Positions 47,706 to 56,580 of a DNA stretch of 64,000 bases are shown here, piece by piece. Both the position numbers and the translations under genes were made by a program. This stretch comes from Pseudomonas viridiflava (GTDB lineage: Bacteria > Pseudomonadota > Gammaproteobacteria > Pseudomonadales > Pseudomonadaceae): contig NZ_UUIS01000019.1 of the NCBI RefSeq assembly GCF_900589395.1, forward strand, positions 1 through 64,000. The letters are read 5' to 3'. The notes beneath the pieces are model-generated. The model did not search any database. It was not told the DNA's origin and saw nothing but the letters and a program-made list of their open reading frames with translations. Every line of letters begins with the position of its first letter. Position 1 is the stretch's first letter.

Positions 47706-48863
47706 TCACGGCGCCTTGCGCACGATACCTGTCAGACCAGCCGCCGCGAGGGCAGCCAGGCTGGCCAGGCCGAAGGTCCAGGCCGGCCCCAGGGTGTTCC
47801 AGCTGTAACCGGCATACAGTGCGCCCAAAGCGCCGCCGGTTCCGGACAGAGCGGCATACAGCGCCTGCCCCTGGCCTTGGTGGCGCGCGCCGAAGCTGCG
47901 TTGGACAAAATGAATCGCGGCGGCGTGAAAGCTGCCAAAGGTGGCGGCATGCAACACCTGAGCGAACAACAGCACACCCGGGTAGTCGGGCCACTGGCCG
48001 AGTAACAACCAGCGCAGCGCTGCCAGCATGAAGCTGGCCAGCAACACCTTGCGCACACAAAAGCGCTGCAGGATACGGCCCATGACCATGAAGACCAGCA
48101 CTTCAGCCACGACCCCAAGTGCCCAGAGCAGCCCGATGGCACCGCGTCCATAGCCCAGGTGCTCGAGGTGCAGGGTCAGAAACGTGTAGTAAGGCCCGTG
48201 GCTGAGCTGCATCAAGGCCACACAGACGTAGAAGGCCAGCACGCCGGGGCGGGTCAACTGACGCCACAGCCCCCCTTCATCGGTGCGCACGGGAACAGCC
48301 ATCGGCCGGGCATTGGGCACCAGCCAACTGCTCAGGGCGATACCGCTGATGATGGCCAGCAACAGGTACGGGTAGAGGTCCAGGCTGAAGTGCTGCAACA
48401 ACGCCCCCAGCCCCACCACGGCCAGGGTAAAACCGACCGAGCCCCAGACCCGCACCTGGCTGTAGCGCCAGGGCTGGTCACGCAGGTGCGCCAGGGTAAT
48501 GACCTCGAACTGGGGCAGTACGGCATGCCAGAAAAACGCATGCAGGGCCATGACCATGGCCAGCCAGGCATAGGTCTTGTCGACCAGAATCAACGCGAAG
48601 CTCAACACCGTGCAGGCGGCGCCGAAGCGCACGATGGCCAGCCGGCGTCCGGTGACATCGCCCAGCCAGCCCCACAGGTTGGGCGCGATGCAGCGCATCA
48701 GCATGGGAATGGCGACCAGTTCGCCAATGCGTGCGCTGGAGAACCCCAAGTGGCTGAAATACAGCGCCATGAACGGCGCCGTAGCCCCCAGCAAGGCGAA
48801 ATAGAACAGGTAGAACCCGGACAGCCGCCAGTAAAGCAGTGGCCCGTCGGCAGGCGGCGTCAC
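47706..48863 (-). CDS. HcaT-like MFS transporter
   Basis: A 385-aa 12-helix transporter of the MFS_1-like group that contains HcaT (phenylpropionate permease). It has RIGELVAIPMLMRCIAPNLWGWLGDVTGRR (loop 2-3 motif) and RFCVRKVLLASFML. The start is a GTG. It lies 72 nt upstream of the acireductone-dioxygenase-like gene on the same strand and 25 nt downstream of aroC, so it may be co-transcribed. The substrate is unknown. Confidence 0.85.
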   Translation of the reverse strand: MTPPADGPLLYWRLSGFYLFYFALLGATAPFMALYFSHLGFSSARIGELVAIPMLMRCIAPNLWGWLGDVTGRRLAIVRFGAACTVLSFALILVDKTYAWLAMVMALHAFFWHAVLPQFEVITLAHLRDQPWRYSQVRVWGSVGFTLAVVGLGALLQHFSLDLYPYLLLAIISGIALSSWLVPNARPMAVPVRTDEGGLWRQLTRPGVLAFYVCVALMQLSHGPYYTFLTLHLEHLGYGRGAIGLLWALGVVAEVLVFMVMGRILQRFCVRKVLLASFMLAALRWLLLGQWPDYPGVLLFAQVLHAATFGSFHAAAIHFVQRSFGARHQGQGQALYAALSGTGGALGALYAGYSWNTLGPAWTFGLASLAALAAAGLTGIVRKAP

Positions 48864-48888
48864 GCCGTGGCTCTTGACACCGGGTGGG

Positions 48889-49980
48889 TCACAGCTGGCC
48901 CAGCACCGGGGTGGTGACGCGCACGTCGGCGTTCTGCCCGCGATGGCGCAACAGGTGATCCAGCAGCACGATGGCCATCATCGCCTCGGCAATCGGTGTG
49001 GCACGGATGCCGACGCACGGGTCATGCCGCCCTTTGGTCACCACCTCGGTCGACTGGCCGTCGACATCGATGGAGCGGCCCGGAGTGGTGATGCTGGAGG
49101 TCGGCTTGAGCGCCAGGTGAGCGACGATCGGCTGGCCCGAGGAGATGCCACCAATGATGCCGCCGGACTGGTTGGACATGAAGCCCTCAGGGGTCAGCTC
49201 ATCACGATGCTGGGTGCCACGCTGGGCCACGCAGGCGAAACCGGCGCCGATTTCCACGCCCTTGACCGCGTTGATGCTCATCAGCGCATGGGCCAGCTCA
49301 GCGTCCAGGCGGTCGAAGATCGGCTCGCCCAGGCCGGGCATCACGCCGTCGGCCACCACAGTGATCCGGGCCCCGACCGAGTCCTGGTCGCGGCGCAACT
49401 GGTCCATGTAGGCTTCCAGTTCCGGCACCTTGTCCGGGTCGGGCGAGAAAAAGGCGTTCTGCTCGACGCTGTCCCAGGTCTTGAACTCGATCGGGATCGG
49501 GCCCAGCTGGCTCATGTAGCCGCGCACGGTGATGCCCAGGCTGGCCAGGTATTTCTTGGCAATGGCACCGGCCGCCACCCGCATGGCGGTTTCGCGCGCC
49601 GAACTGCGACCGCCGCCACGGTAGTCGCGAATGCCGTACTTGTGGTGATAGGTGTAGTCGGCATGGGCCGGGCGGAACTGGTCCTTGATCGCCGAATAGT
49701 CCTTGGACTTCTGGTCGGTATTACGAATCAGCAGGCCGATCGAGGTACCGGTGGTCTTGCCTTCGAAGACACCGGAAAGAATCTCCACCTCGTCGGCTTC
49801 CTGGCGCTGGGTGGTATGCCGGCTGGTGCCGGGCTTGCGCCGGTCCAGGTCGCGTTGCAGGTCGTCCAGCGACAGCTCGATACCCGGCGGGCAGCCATCG
49901 ACGATAGCGACCAGCGCCGGGCCGTGGCTTTCACCGGCGGTGGTGACAGTGAACAGCTTGCCGAAAGTGTTGCCGGACAT
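48889..49980 (-). CDS. aroC: Chorismate synthase
   Basis: AroC forms chorismate, the last step of the shikimate pathway, using reduced FMN. The 363-aa protein is complete. The family signatures are present: [21 protein letters not shown] near residues 16-36, [22 protein letters not shown], and SFEGIEIG-like [10 protein letters not shown] with [22 protein letters not shown] lies 8 nt before the ATG at 49980. It lies near prmB, a common gamma-proteobacterial neighbourhood. Confidence 0.97.
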   Translation of the reverse strand: MSGNTFGKLFTVTTAGESHGPALVAIVDGCPPGIELSLDDLQRDLDRRKPGTSRHTTQRQEADEVEILSGVFEGKTTGTSIGLLIRNTDQKSKDYSAIKDQFRPAHADYTYHHKYGIRDYRGGGRSSARETAMRVAAGAIAKKYLASLGITVRGYMSQLGPIPIEFKTWDSVEQNAFFSPDPDKVPELEAYMDQLRRDQDSVGARITVVADGVMPGLGEPIFDRLDAELAHALMSINAVKGVEIGAGFACVAQRGTQHRDELTPEGFMSNQSGGIIGGISSGQPIVAHLALKPTSSITTPGRSIDVDGQSTEVVTKGRHDPCVGIRATPIAEAMMAIVLLDHLLRHRGQNADVRVTTPVLGQL

Positions 49981-50111
49981 GCGAGGGCTCCGAGAAAAAC
50001 CAGTTCGAGAAAAGCAGGCGCGCAGTATACGCACGCTGGCCGTACAGTTCACCCACGAACCTTCGCGGGCGCCGCGCGTCCAAGCGATACCTTTCCGATG
50101 ATGGCCTTGTG

Positions 50112-51137
50112 ATGCACCCTGGAATCTTTCTGACCCGCTCCCTGCCCGCCCTGCTCTGCCTGGCACTGATGTCGCTCGCCGGCCTGGCCCAGGCTGCAGC
50201 CCCCAGCGTGCTGCAACGCCCGATCAGCGTGCAGACCGACGACGGCACGCTGTACGGCACGCTGCTGTTGCCACGCGCCAGCCAGCCGGTGCCGGTGGTG
50301 CTGATCGTTGCCGGTTCAGGCCCTACCGACCGCAACGGCAACAACCCCGAGGGCGGGCGCAACGACAGCCTCAAACAGCTGGCCATTACCCTGTCGCGCT
50401 ACAACATCGCCAGCGTGCGTTATGACAAGCGCGGGGTGGCTGCGAGCAAGGCAGCGACCCCCGACGAGCGCAACCTGAGCGTCGAGCGCTATGTCACCGA
50501 CGTGCTGGCCTGGTCGCGCCAGCTCAAGGCCGACTCACGCCTGGGGCCACTGATTCTGCTGGGCCACAGTGAAGGGGCGCTGATCGCTTCGCTGGCGGCC
50601 ACCGAGTCGGGCGCGGCGGCAATCATCACCGTGGGCGGCACCGGACGACCGGTGGACCAGGTGCTGCGCGAACAACTGCAGGAGCGTCTGCCGGAAAACC
50701 TGCGCCAGCGCAGCGATGAACTGCTCGACGCACTCAAGGCCGGGCGCACCGACCCAAACGTGCCCGATGACCTGAAGGTGGTTTTCCGCCCCAGCGTGCA
50801 GCCCTACCTGATTTCACTGTTGCGCCAGGACCCGGCTGCCGCGTTTGGCCGCATTACCGTGCCGGCGCTGATCGTGCAGGGCCGCAATGACATTCAGGTC
50901 AGCGTCGAGGACGCCCGATTGCTGCACCAGGCACGGCCCGAGGCGCAACTGGCGTTGATCGATGGCATGAATCATGTGCTGCGCATCGTGCCTAATGACC
51001 TGGAGCAGCAACTGCGCTCCTACCGCAACCCCAAGCTGCCACTGGCCAGCGAGCTGACGCGGCACATCCTGGCCTTTATCGGCCAGGTCACCGGCGCGCA
51101 ACGTAATGTTGACGTCAATCCGACGAACACCCCTTAA
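50112..51137 (+). CDS. Exported alpha/beta-hydrolase
   Basis: A 341-aa protein with a signal peptide (about residues 1-26). The core shows the alpha/beta-hydrolase order: oxyanion loop [11 protein letters not shown], nucleophile elbow [11 protein letters not shown] (Ser about 155), [14 protein letters not shown] (Asp) and the final GMNHVLRIV (His). The substrate is unknown and may be an ester. A GTG codon sits just before the chosen ATG. No clear ribosome site was found. It is divergent from aroC. Confidence 0.88.
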   Translation: MHPGIFLTRSLPALLCLALMSLAGLAQAAAPSVLQRPISVQTDDGTLYGTLLLPRASQPVPVVLIVAGSGPTDRNGNNPEGGRNDSLKQLAITLSRYNIASVRYDKRGVAASKAATPDERNLSVERYVTDVLAWSRQLKADSRLGPLILLGHSEGALIASLAATESGAAAIITVGGTGRPVDQVLREQLQERLPENLRQRSDELLDALKAGRTDPNVPDDLKVVFRPSVQPYLISLLRQDPAAAFGRITVPALIVQGRNDIQVSVEDARLLHQARPEAQLALIDGMNHVLRIVPNDLEQQLRSYRNPKLPLASELTRHILAFIGQVTGAQRNVDVNPTNTP

Positions 51138-51213
51138 GAGTTGGGCGTGCTGGCCGATAGTGAATCACTGGCTGTGTGTGCGCTGTGCACGGCCGTGGAC
51201 AGGATTGCCGTGA

Positions 51214-52002
51214 ATGACCCAAGCCACTGACACCGCTGAAAAACCCGCCACCGAGGAGTCCACGGCGCTGCCGCAGCCCTGGGAGGATGTGGTACCTGAG
51301 CACTTCCAGATGCTGCGCCTGGCGCCGTTGCCGACTGATCGCGCCACTGGCGGGCGGCCCCTGCGCTTCGTGCAGTTCGGCCGTGCCGAACGCCACAGCC
51401 GCGAACTGAGCCTGCTGCGCCTGAATATCCAGCTGCCCGGGCAACGCGTACGTCGCGAACAGAATCATCTGGACGTGTGGGCTGACCATCAACTGCGTGT
51501 GGTACGGTTCGGGCCCGAATCGGGCCTGCAGGTCGAGCCCTGGAACCGCGGGCTGGGACGCTTTCTGATCGCTCACGCCATCCACTGGGCACAGAAGCGC
51601 TGGTCGACCTACACGCTTGAAGGGGTCGAGCTGGCCAGCAAGGACGGCTTGAACCAGGACACCCGCCTGCGCCGCGATCACTTCCTGCGCACTCAGGGCT
51701 TCGAAGTGGGCTATGAAGATGCCCAGCACATGAAGGGCAGCATCAAGAAGGCTCAGGTCGGCAACCTGCAGAACACCTGGAACAACGACAAGGTACAGAT
51801 CGTTGACATCATCGATGCCGCGCACATGCTCGAACGGGCCGAGCAGAATCTGCTCGCGCAGGAAATGGAAATCCGCGCCCACGAAGAGCGGGTCAAAAAG
51901 TACAAGCGTGAAGACAGCAGCCTGCGCTTCACCATTGCCTGCCTGGTGACCTTTGCGGTCTTCCAGGCCGGCCTGCTGATCTGGATCGCGACGCATCGGT
52001 AG
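51214..52002 (+). CDS. Membrane-anchored protein with a GNAT-like region
   Basis: A 262-aa protein. Its middle part contains NRGLGRFLIAHAIHWAQKRW and RRDHFLRTQGFEVGYED, reminiscent of acetyl-CoA-binding and C-terminal strands of GNAT enzymes. That is followed by a charged coiled coil (about 200-235) and a single C-terminal transmembrane helix (IACLVTFAVFQAGLLIWI). The type (C-anchored in the inner membrane, cytoplasmic enzyme-like domain) is unusual. GNAT activity is inference. AGGAT lies 8 nt before the ATG. The convergent neighbour is prmB. Confidence 0.7.
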   Translation: MTQATDTAEKPATEESTALPQPWEDVVPEHFQMLRLAPLPTDRATGGRPLRFVQFGRAERHSRELSLLRLNIQLPGQRVRREQNHLDVWADHQLRVVRFGPESGLQVEPWNRGLGRFLIAHAIHWAQKRWSTYTLEGVELASKDGLNQDTRLRRDHFLRTQGFEVGYEDAQHMKGSIKKAQVGNLQNTWNNDKVQIVDIIDAAHMLERAEQNLLAQEMEIRAHEERVKKYKREDSSLRFTIACLVTFAVFQAGLLIWIATHR

Positions 52003-52023
52003 CAACCGATGCGCCGGGCGCAG

Positions 52024-52932
52024 TCATATCTGCGACTTGAACAGCGCCTGATGCGTGCGGCATTGCTCGGCGCTGAGCATGAACACCCCATGACCGCCGC
52101 GCTTGAAGTCCAGCCAGGCAAAGTCGACCTGTGGGTACAGGGCCTGTACGTGCACCTGGCTGTTGCCGACCTCGATGATCAGCAAACCTTTTTCGGTCAG
52201 GTGGTCAGCCGCCTCGCTGAGCATGCGCCGCACCAGGTTCAGGCCGTCGTCGCCGCAGGCCAGGGCCAGCTCCGGCTCGTGCTGGTATTCGTCAGGCATG
52301 TCGGCAAAGTCTTCGGCATCGACATACGGCGGATTGGAGACGATCAGGTCGAAACGCTGGCCCGGCAAGCCTTCGAAGCCGTCGCCCTGTACCGTATAGA
52401 CCCGCTCGTCCAGGCCGTGGCGCTCGATGTTCTGGTTGGCCACCTCAAGGGCGTCGAACGACAGGTCGGACAGAATGACCTCGGCCTGGGGGAAGACTTC
52501 GGCGCAGGCGATGCCGATGCAGCCCGAGCCGGTGCACAGGTCGAGAATGCGCGCAGGTTCCTGGGCCAGCCAGGGCGCGAAGCGCTCTTCGATCAGTTCG
52601 GCAATCGGTGAGCGCGGGATCAGCACGCGGTCGTCGACAATGAACGACATGCCACAGAACCAGGCCTCGCCCAGCAGGTAAGGCGTCGGCACGCGCTCCT
52701 CGATGCGACGCTTGATCAGACGCTGCAACTCGCTGACTTCGTCCACTTCCAGGCGGCAATCCAGGTAGCTGTCGGCGATTTCCCAGGGCAGGTGCAAGGC
52801 TCCCAGCACCAGCTGTCGGGCTTCATCCCAGGCATTGTCGGTGCCGTGGCCGAAAAACACATCCTCCTCATGAAACCGGCTGACAGCCCAGCGGATATGA
52901 TCGCGCACGGTGCGCAAGCGAGAGGTGATCAT
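52024..52932 (-). CDS. prmB: 50S ribosomal protein L3 glutamine methyltransferase
   Basis: PrmB methylates a glutamine of ribosomal protein L3 using S-adenosylmethionine. The 302-aa enzyme has a SAM motif ([20 protein letters not shown]) and the substrate-binding [10 protein letters not shown] (NPPY) signature. AGGAG lies 6 nt before the ATG. Relatives HemK/PrmC share these motifs but are shorter at the N-terminus. Its closeness to aroC favours PrmB. Confidence 0.93.
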   Translation of the reverse strand: MITSRLRTVRDHIRWAVSRFHEEDVFFGHGTDNAWDEARQLVLGALHLPWEIADSYLDCRLEVDEVSELQRLIKRRIEERVPTPYLLGEAWFCGMSFIVDDRVLIPRSPIAELIEERFAPWLAQEPARILDLCTGSGCIGIACAEVFPQAEVILSDLSFDALEVANQNIERHGLDERVYTVQGDGFEGLPGQRFDLIVSNPPYVDAEDFADMPDEYQHEPELALACGDDGLNLVRRMLSEAADHLTEKGLLIIEVGNSQVHVQALYPQVDFAWLDFKRGGHGVFMLSAEQCRTHQALFKSQI

Positions 52933-52968
52933 GGCAAGCTCCTGAGAAAACGAGGCCAGAGTCTAACA

Positions 52969-53153
52969 GGGTGCCTCTGAAAACGTAGGCGGGACATTCA
53001 GCGCCAGGACGATGGCCAGCCCGCAGGAACAGCCGCAAAAAGGCCGTGGTTGCGGTCGGTTTCACCGGCTGTAAACGCGCATTGCGATGGGACGTGCGCA
53101 CAAGCCTGTTGCTGGCGCAGCGATGACCACGCATGTGGTTTTCAGAGGTACCC
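52969..53153. mobile_element. MITE-like or deleted IS relic with near-perfect terminal repeats
   Basis: GGGTGCCTCTGAAAAC (52969-52984) and GTTTTCAGAGGTACCC (53138-53153) are reverse complements at 15 of 16 positions and delimit 185 bp. No transposase remains. Flanking bases do not form an obvious target duplication. The unit lies in the otherwise empty gap upstream of prmB. The surrounding bases to 53344 contain no gene. Confidence 0.65.
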
Positions 53154-53344
53154 GGCGGCAGTGAGTGACGCAAAGCTGCAGAGTGTCTACCATTGCTCCC
53201 CTTCCATCAAGGCAAACAGCCATCACCTAGCGCCTGATCCCCTGTCTTGCAGGCCCCTGAAAACGCGGCTTTCAATAGTGGCGATTCACAGAATCGCTCG
53301 ACCAGAGGAGAATGTGACAAAAGCCCCACTTGAAGGAGCCCCTG

Positions 53345-53935
53345 ATGTCTTCTCTTAAGACCATGTTTCAACTCAGCGGACGGGTGCACGCCCAGGCCAG
53401 CCTGAGCAACGCCACGCTGATCATCATCGACGCCCAGAAAGAATACCTCAGCGGTCCCCTGGCCTTGAGCGGGGTACACGAGGCACTGGCCAACATCGGC
53501 TTGCTGGTGGAAAAGGCCCGTGCCGTCAAATGCCCTATCGTGCACATCCGCCACCTGGGCACGGTGGGCGGCCTGTTCGACCCTCAGGGTGAACGTGGCA
53601 AGCTGGTCCCGGAACTGCTGCCGCTTGAAGGCGAACACGTCGTCGAGAAGCGCTTGCCCAACGCCTTCAATGGCACCGGCCTGCACGAGTTGCTGCAAAG
53701 CCTTGGCCACCTGGACCTGATCGTTTGCGGCTTCATGAGCCATTCGAGCATCAGCACCACGGTGCGCGCCACCAAGGACTATGGCTATCGTTGCACGCTG
53801 GTCGACGACGCCTGTGCCACCCGCGACCTGCCCAGCGCCGACGGCGTGGTCAGCGCGCACGTTGTGCACCGCACCGAGATGGCCATCATGGCCGACAATT
53901 TCGCGACCGTGGTCGTGACCCAGGACCTGATCTGA
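53345..53935 (+). CDS. Isochorismatase-fold hydrolase with Ser at the usual Cys position
   Basis: A 196-aa protein of the isochorismatase/cysteine-hydrolase fold. The first catalytic Asp is in LIIIDAQKEY (D29), and the Lys region (VEKRLPNAF, K102) is intact. In GFMSHSSISTTVRATKDYGYRC the position that is Cys in nicotinamidase-type enzymes is Ser (S135). That agrees better with isochorismatase-like or non-amidase members, and the reaction is unknown. GGAG precedes the ATG. The Smr gene follows 45 nt after the stop. Confidence 0.85.
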   Translation: MSSLKTMFQLSGRVHAQASLSNATLIIIDAQKEYLSGPLALSGVHEALANIGLLVEKARAVKCPIVHIRHLGTVGGLFDPQGERGKLVPELLPLEGEHVVEKRLPNAFNGTGLHELLQSLGHLDLIVCGFMSHSSISTTVRATKDYGYRCTLVDDACATRDLPSADGVVSAHVVHRTEMAIMADNFATVVVTQDLI

Positions 53936-53941
53936 TCCCTT

Positions 53942-53967
53942 CGGGCTGTTGACGCTGCAACAGCCCG
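53942..53967. repeat. Hairpin between the isochorismatase-fold and smrA genes
   Basis: CGGGCTGTTG (53942-53951) and CAACAGCCCG (53958-53967) form a perfect 10-bp stem with a 6-nt loop. There is no T-run, so it may be an attenuator or mRNA stabiliser. Confidence 0.55.
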
Positions 53968-53980
53968 CCCAAGGCCTCCT

Positions 53981-54538
53981 ATGCCAGACGATGACTTTTC
54001 CCTCTTTCACAACGAAATGCGCGGTGTGAAACCGATCCGGCACGCGCATGCCGACCTGGGCAAGCCCAAGGCCGATCGCCGTCAGCTGGACAAGCTGCGC
54101 CAGTCGGCCGTGGCCAGTACAGGCTCGGTGACCATTGACGGCCTGTCCGATCAGTTCGTCATCGACGTCGGGCCTGAAGATGTTCTGCACTGGGCACGTG
54201 ACGGGGTCCAGGAAGGACAGATGCGCAAGCTCAAGCTGGGCCAGATTGCCTTCGAAGGCAGCCTGGACCTGCACGGCATGAACGTGGAGATGGCGCGCGA
54301 AACCCTCTGGGCGTTTCTCGCTGAAGCCACGAAGCTGGAAGTGCGCTGTGTGCGCGTCACCCACGGCAAGGCCCAGCGCCTTGACGGCAAGCGGCCGATG
54401 ATCAAGAGCCACGTCAATACCTGGCTGCGCCAGCACCCGCAGGTGCTCGGCTTCTGCTCATGCCAGGCCCGGCATGGCGGCGCCGGAGCGCTGTATGTCC
54501 TGCTCAAGCGCACCATGCTCGAAGGGCGCGACGAATGA
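53981..54538 (+). CDS. Smr-domain protein (SmrA-like)
   Basis: A 185-aa protein with a C-terminal Smr domain: SLDLHGMNVEMARETLWAFL (LDLHG motif, about 88-107) and VRVTHGKAQRLDGKRP (HGK segment). Smr domains are nucleases, and relatives such as SmrB rescue stalled ribosomes by cutting mRNA. The HGKG-type motif reads HGKA, a modest deviation. A variable N-terminal region precedes the domain. It shares the strand with the isochorismatase-fold gene. Confidence 0.88.
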   Translation: MPDDDFSLFHNEMRGVKPIRHAHADLGKPKADRRQLDKLRQSAVASTGSVTIDGLSDQFVIDVGPEDVLHWARDGVQEGQMRKLKLGQIAFEGSLDLHGMNVEMARETLWAFLAEATKLEVRCVRVTHGKAQRLDGKRPMIKSHVNTWLRQHPQVLGFCSCQARHGGAGALYVLLKRTMLEGRDE

Positions 54539-54560
54539 CGTCGCGCCTTTTGCCCACCGC

Positions 54561-54734
54561 TTAACGCGGGCCCGGGCCGCCACCGCCCGGCCCACCGCCG
54601 CCTGGACCGCCCTGGTGATGACCGCCCCCGCCGCCATGCCCGCCGTGGCCGCCCGGCCCCCAAAAGGGCCAGCAGCCGGACACCGATGACAGCACGGCAA
54701 CGAACAGGACAGTTTTCACGACTCGACTCACCAT
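54561..54734 (-). CDS. Gly-rich small lipoprotein
   Basis: A 57-aa protein. Residues 1-20 form a signal peptide ending in the lipobox VSGC, so it is predicted to be a membrane-anchored lipoprotein. The rest is GPGGHGGHGGGGGHH-type Gly/His sequence. Histidines in this tail could bind metal. A GGAG lies 11 nt before the ATG. It is convergent with smrA and ends 22 bp from it. The function is unknown. Confidence 0.65.
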   Translation of the reverse strand: MVSRVVKTVLFVAVLSSVSGCWPFWGPGGHGGHGGGGGHHQGGPGGGGPGGGGPGPR

Positions 54735-54932
54735 GGGCTTTTCACTCTCCGGCAACAATCAGGATGATCTGCACCTCAGACCGCCCCGACCGGCAAAAGT
54801 AGGTAGCGGTATGGTCACTGCAGGGTAAGCAAACCGATACAAACCGGGCGTTTCGTACGCGGCCATACACCTGCCTGCGCCGGTCGGGTAGTATGTGCGC
54901 CTTGATCGCTATCCATACGGAAACACAGCCCC

Positions 54933-55478
54933 GTGACACTGGAACACAACTACACCGCCATCCTGGGCCAACTGGGCGAAGACGTCGCCCGTGAAGGTCT
55001 GCGTGACACGCCCAAGCGTGCAGCCAAAGCCATGCAGTACCTGTGCCGTGGCTACCAGCAGACACTGGCAGAAGTGACCAACGACGCGCTGTTCAGCTCC
55101 GACGCCAGTGAAATGGTGATGGTCAAGGACATCGAACTGTATTCGCTGTGCGAGCATCACCTGCTGCCATTCATCGGCAAGGCCCACGTGGCCTACATTC
55201 CCAATGGCAAGGTCCTGGGGTTGTCGAAGGTCGCACGCATCGTCGACATGTATGCCCGCCGCCTGCAGATCCAGGAAAATCTCAGCCGCCAGATTGCCGA
55301 AGCCGTGCAACAGGTCACCGGCGCGCTGGGCGTGGCCGTGGTGATCGAAGCCCGGCACATGTGCATGATGATGCGTGGGGTCGAAAAGCAGAATTCCTCG
55401 ATGATTACCTCAGTGATGCTGGGCGAGTTCCGCGACAACGCAGCCACGCGCAGTGAATTTCTCAGCCTGATCAAATGA
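54933..55478 (+). CDS. folE: GTP cyclohydrolase I
   Basis: FolE makes 7,8-dihydroneopterin triphosphate from GTP, the first step of folate and pterin synthesis. The 181-aa protein has the zinc site residues in [22 protein letters not shown] (Cys, two His) and [18 protein letters not shown] (Cys), and the N-terminal [15 protein letters not shown] segment. The start is a GTG with a weak GGA upstream. Some Pseudomonas have several folE copies, so this may be a paralogue. Confidence 0.95.
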   Translation: MTLEHNYTAILGQLGEDVAREGLRDTPKRAAKAMQYLCRGYQQTLAEVTNDALFSSDASEMVMVKDIELYSLCEHHLLPFIGKAHVAYIPNGKVLGLSKVARIVDMYARRLQIQENLSRQIAEAVQQVTGALGVAVVIEARHMCMMMRGVEKQNSSMITSVMLGEFRDNAATRSEFLSLIK

Positions 55479-55491
55479 CAGGCTTCGGTAT

Positions 55492-55508
55492 CAGGGCGGT
55501 CTGCCCTG
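55492..55508. repeat. Small hairpin between folE and the glutaredoxin gene
   Basis: CAGGGC (55492-55497) and GCCCTG (55503-55508) pair with a 5-nt loop. No T-run follows, so function is uncertain. Confidence 0.4.
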
Positions 55509-55532
55509 GTACCTGCCCCGCCCCAGAGAGGT

Positions 55533-55910
55533 ATGCCCGTGCTCATGAAAGCCCTTCGGACTGGTCTTGGCCAGCTCATCGTTCTTGGCGACGCCGTCTC
55601 TCGCCCTGCGCGCAAGAAACGCAGCCCGCAGGCGCAGGCTCAGGTCGACCAGGCCGCCCGTGACCTGACGCTGTACCAGTTCCATGCCTGTCCGTTCTGC
55701 GTCAAGACCCGCCGCACACTGCACCGCCTCAACGTGCCGGTGGCCCTGCGTGACGCCAAGAACAACGAAACCGACCGCCAGACCCTGCTCACCGAAGGCG
55801 GCCGGATCAAGGTGCCCTGCCTGCGGATCCAGGAAGGCGACAAGGTCACCTGGATGTATGAATCCAAGGTCATCATCGACTACCTCGACCAGCGTTTCGG
55901 CGCAGTCTGA
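55533..55910 (+). CDS. Glutaredoxin-like protein
   Basis: A 125-aa protein with a CPFC redox motif in LTLYQFHACPFCVKTRRTLHRLN (about residues 53-56 of the motif) and the cis-Pro/glutathione-binding GGRIKVPCLRIQEGDKVTWMYESKVI. A 40-residue basic extension (ARKKRSPQAQAQ) precedes the domain. It may reduce disulfides using glutathione. The start is uncertain, as the GAGAGG is very close to the first ATG. Confidence 0.85.
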   Translation: MPVLMKALRTGLGQLIVLGDAVSRPARKKRSPQAQAQVDQAARDLTLYQFHACPFCVKTRRTLHRLNVPVALRDAKNNETDRQTLLTEGGRIKVPCLRIQEGDKVTWMYESKVIIDYLDQRFGAV

Positions 55911-55965
55911 CGCCGCGTTCAGTTGTTGGGGAGCGCATTACGGCCCAGGGGCCGGTAGGCGTTGC

Positions 55966-56568
55966 TCAGTCGAGCATGCCCACGTAACCGGGCTGGTTCT
56001 GGACCCGCACCAGCCAGCGGCCGATGGCCGGGTAAGCGTCCAGGTCGTAGCCCCCCTGATGGGCGACATGGGTATAGGCATAGAGCGTGATGTCGGCGAT
56101 GGAAAAATGCTCGCCCACCAGAAATGCCGTGCGTTCAAGCTGCTGCTCCATGACCGCCAGGGCACGCTGCCCCTCCTTGAGCCTGAGCTGATATTCCTCG
56201 CGCCGCTCGGCCGGCATGCCCAGATAGAACTGGATGAAACGCGCCACGGCAATGTTTGGCTCATGACTGTACTGCTCGAAGAACTGCCATTGCAGTACCT
56301 GGGTGCGCAAGCGCGGCTCGATGGGCAGGTAGCGGGTGCCTTCGGCCAGAAAGTTGAGAATGGCGTTGGACTCCCACAGACAGGTCCCGTCGTCGAGCTC
56401 CAGCACGGGAATCTTGCCATTGGGGTTCTTGCGCAGAAACCCAGGGGTGCGGGTTTCGCCCTTGAGCACATCCACCGCCACCCACTGGTAAGGCCTGCCA
56501 AGCAGGTTGAGCATCAGCTTGAGCTTGTAGCAGTTGCCTGAGTTGTAATCGCCGTAGATTCTGTACAT
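55966..56568 (-). CDS. Glutathione S-transferase
   Basis: A 200-aa GST. The N-terminal thioredoxin-like domain includes NGKIPVLELDDGTCLWESNAILNFLAEGT (glutathione-binding, S of SNAIL) and the C-terminal part is helical with FLVGEHFSIADITLYAYTHVAH. It starts 12 nt after the aminotransferase gene and probably shares its mRNA. Substrate specificity is unknown. The MarR-controlled context hints at detoxification. Confidence 0.88.
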   Translation of the reverse strand: MYRIYGDYNSGNCYKLKLMLNLLGRPYQWVAVDVLKGETRTPGFLRKNPNGKIPVLELDDGTCLWESNAILNFLAEGTRYLPIEPRLRTQVLQWQFFEQYSHEPNIAVARFIQFYLGMPAERREEYQLRLKEGQRALAVMEQQLERTAFLVGEHFSIADITLYAYTHVAHQGGYDLDAYPAIGRWLVRVQNQPGYVGMLD

Positions 56569-56580
56569 CGATCGCTCTCC

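Noticed and set aside
52868..53173. Minus-strand frame across the transposon-like relic
   Set aside because: It spans the inverted repeats and overlaps the prmB start; there is no sign of a functional protein.
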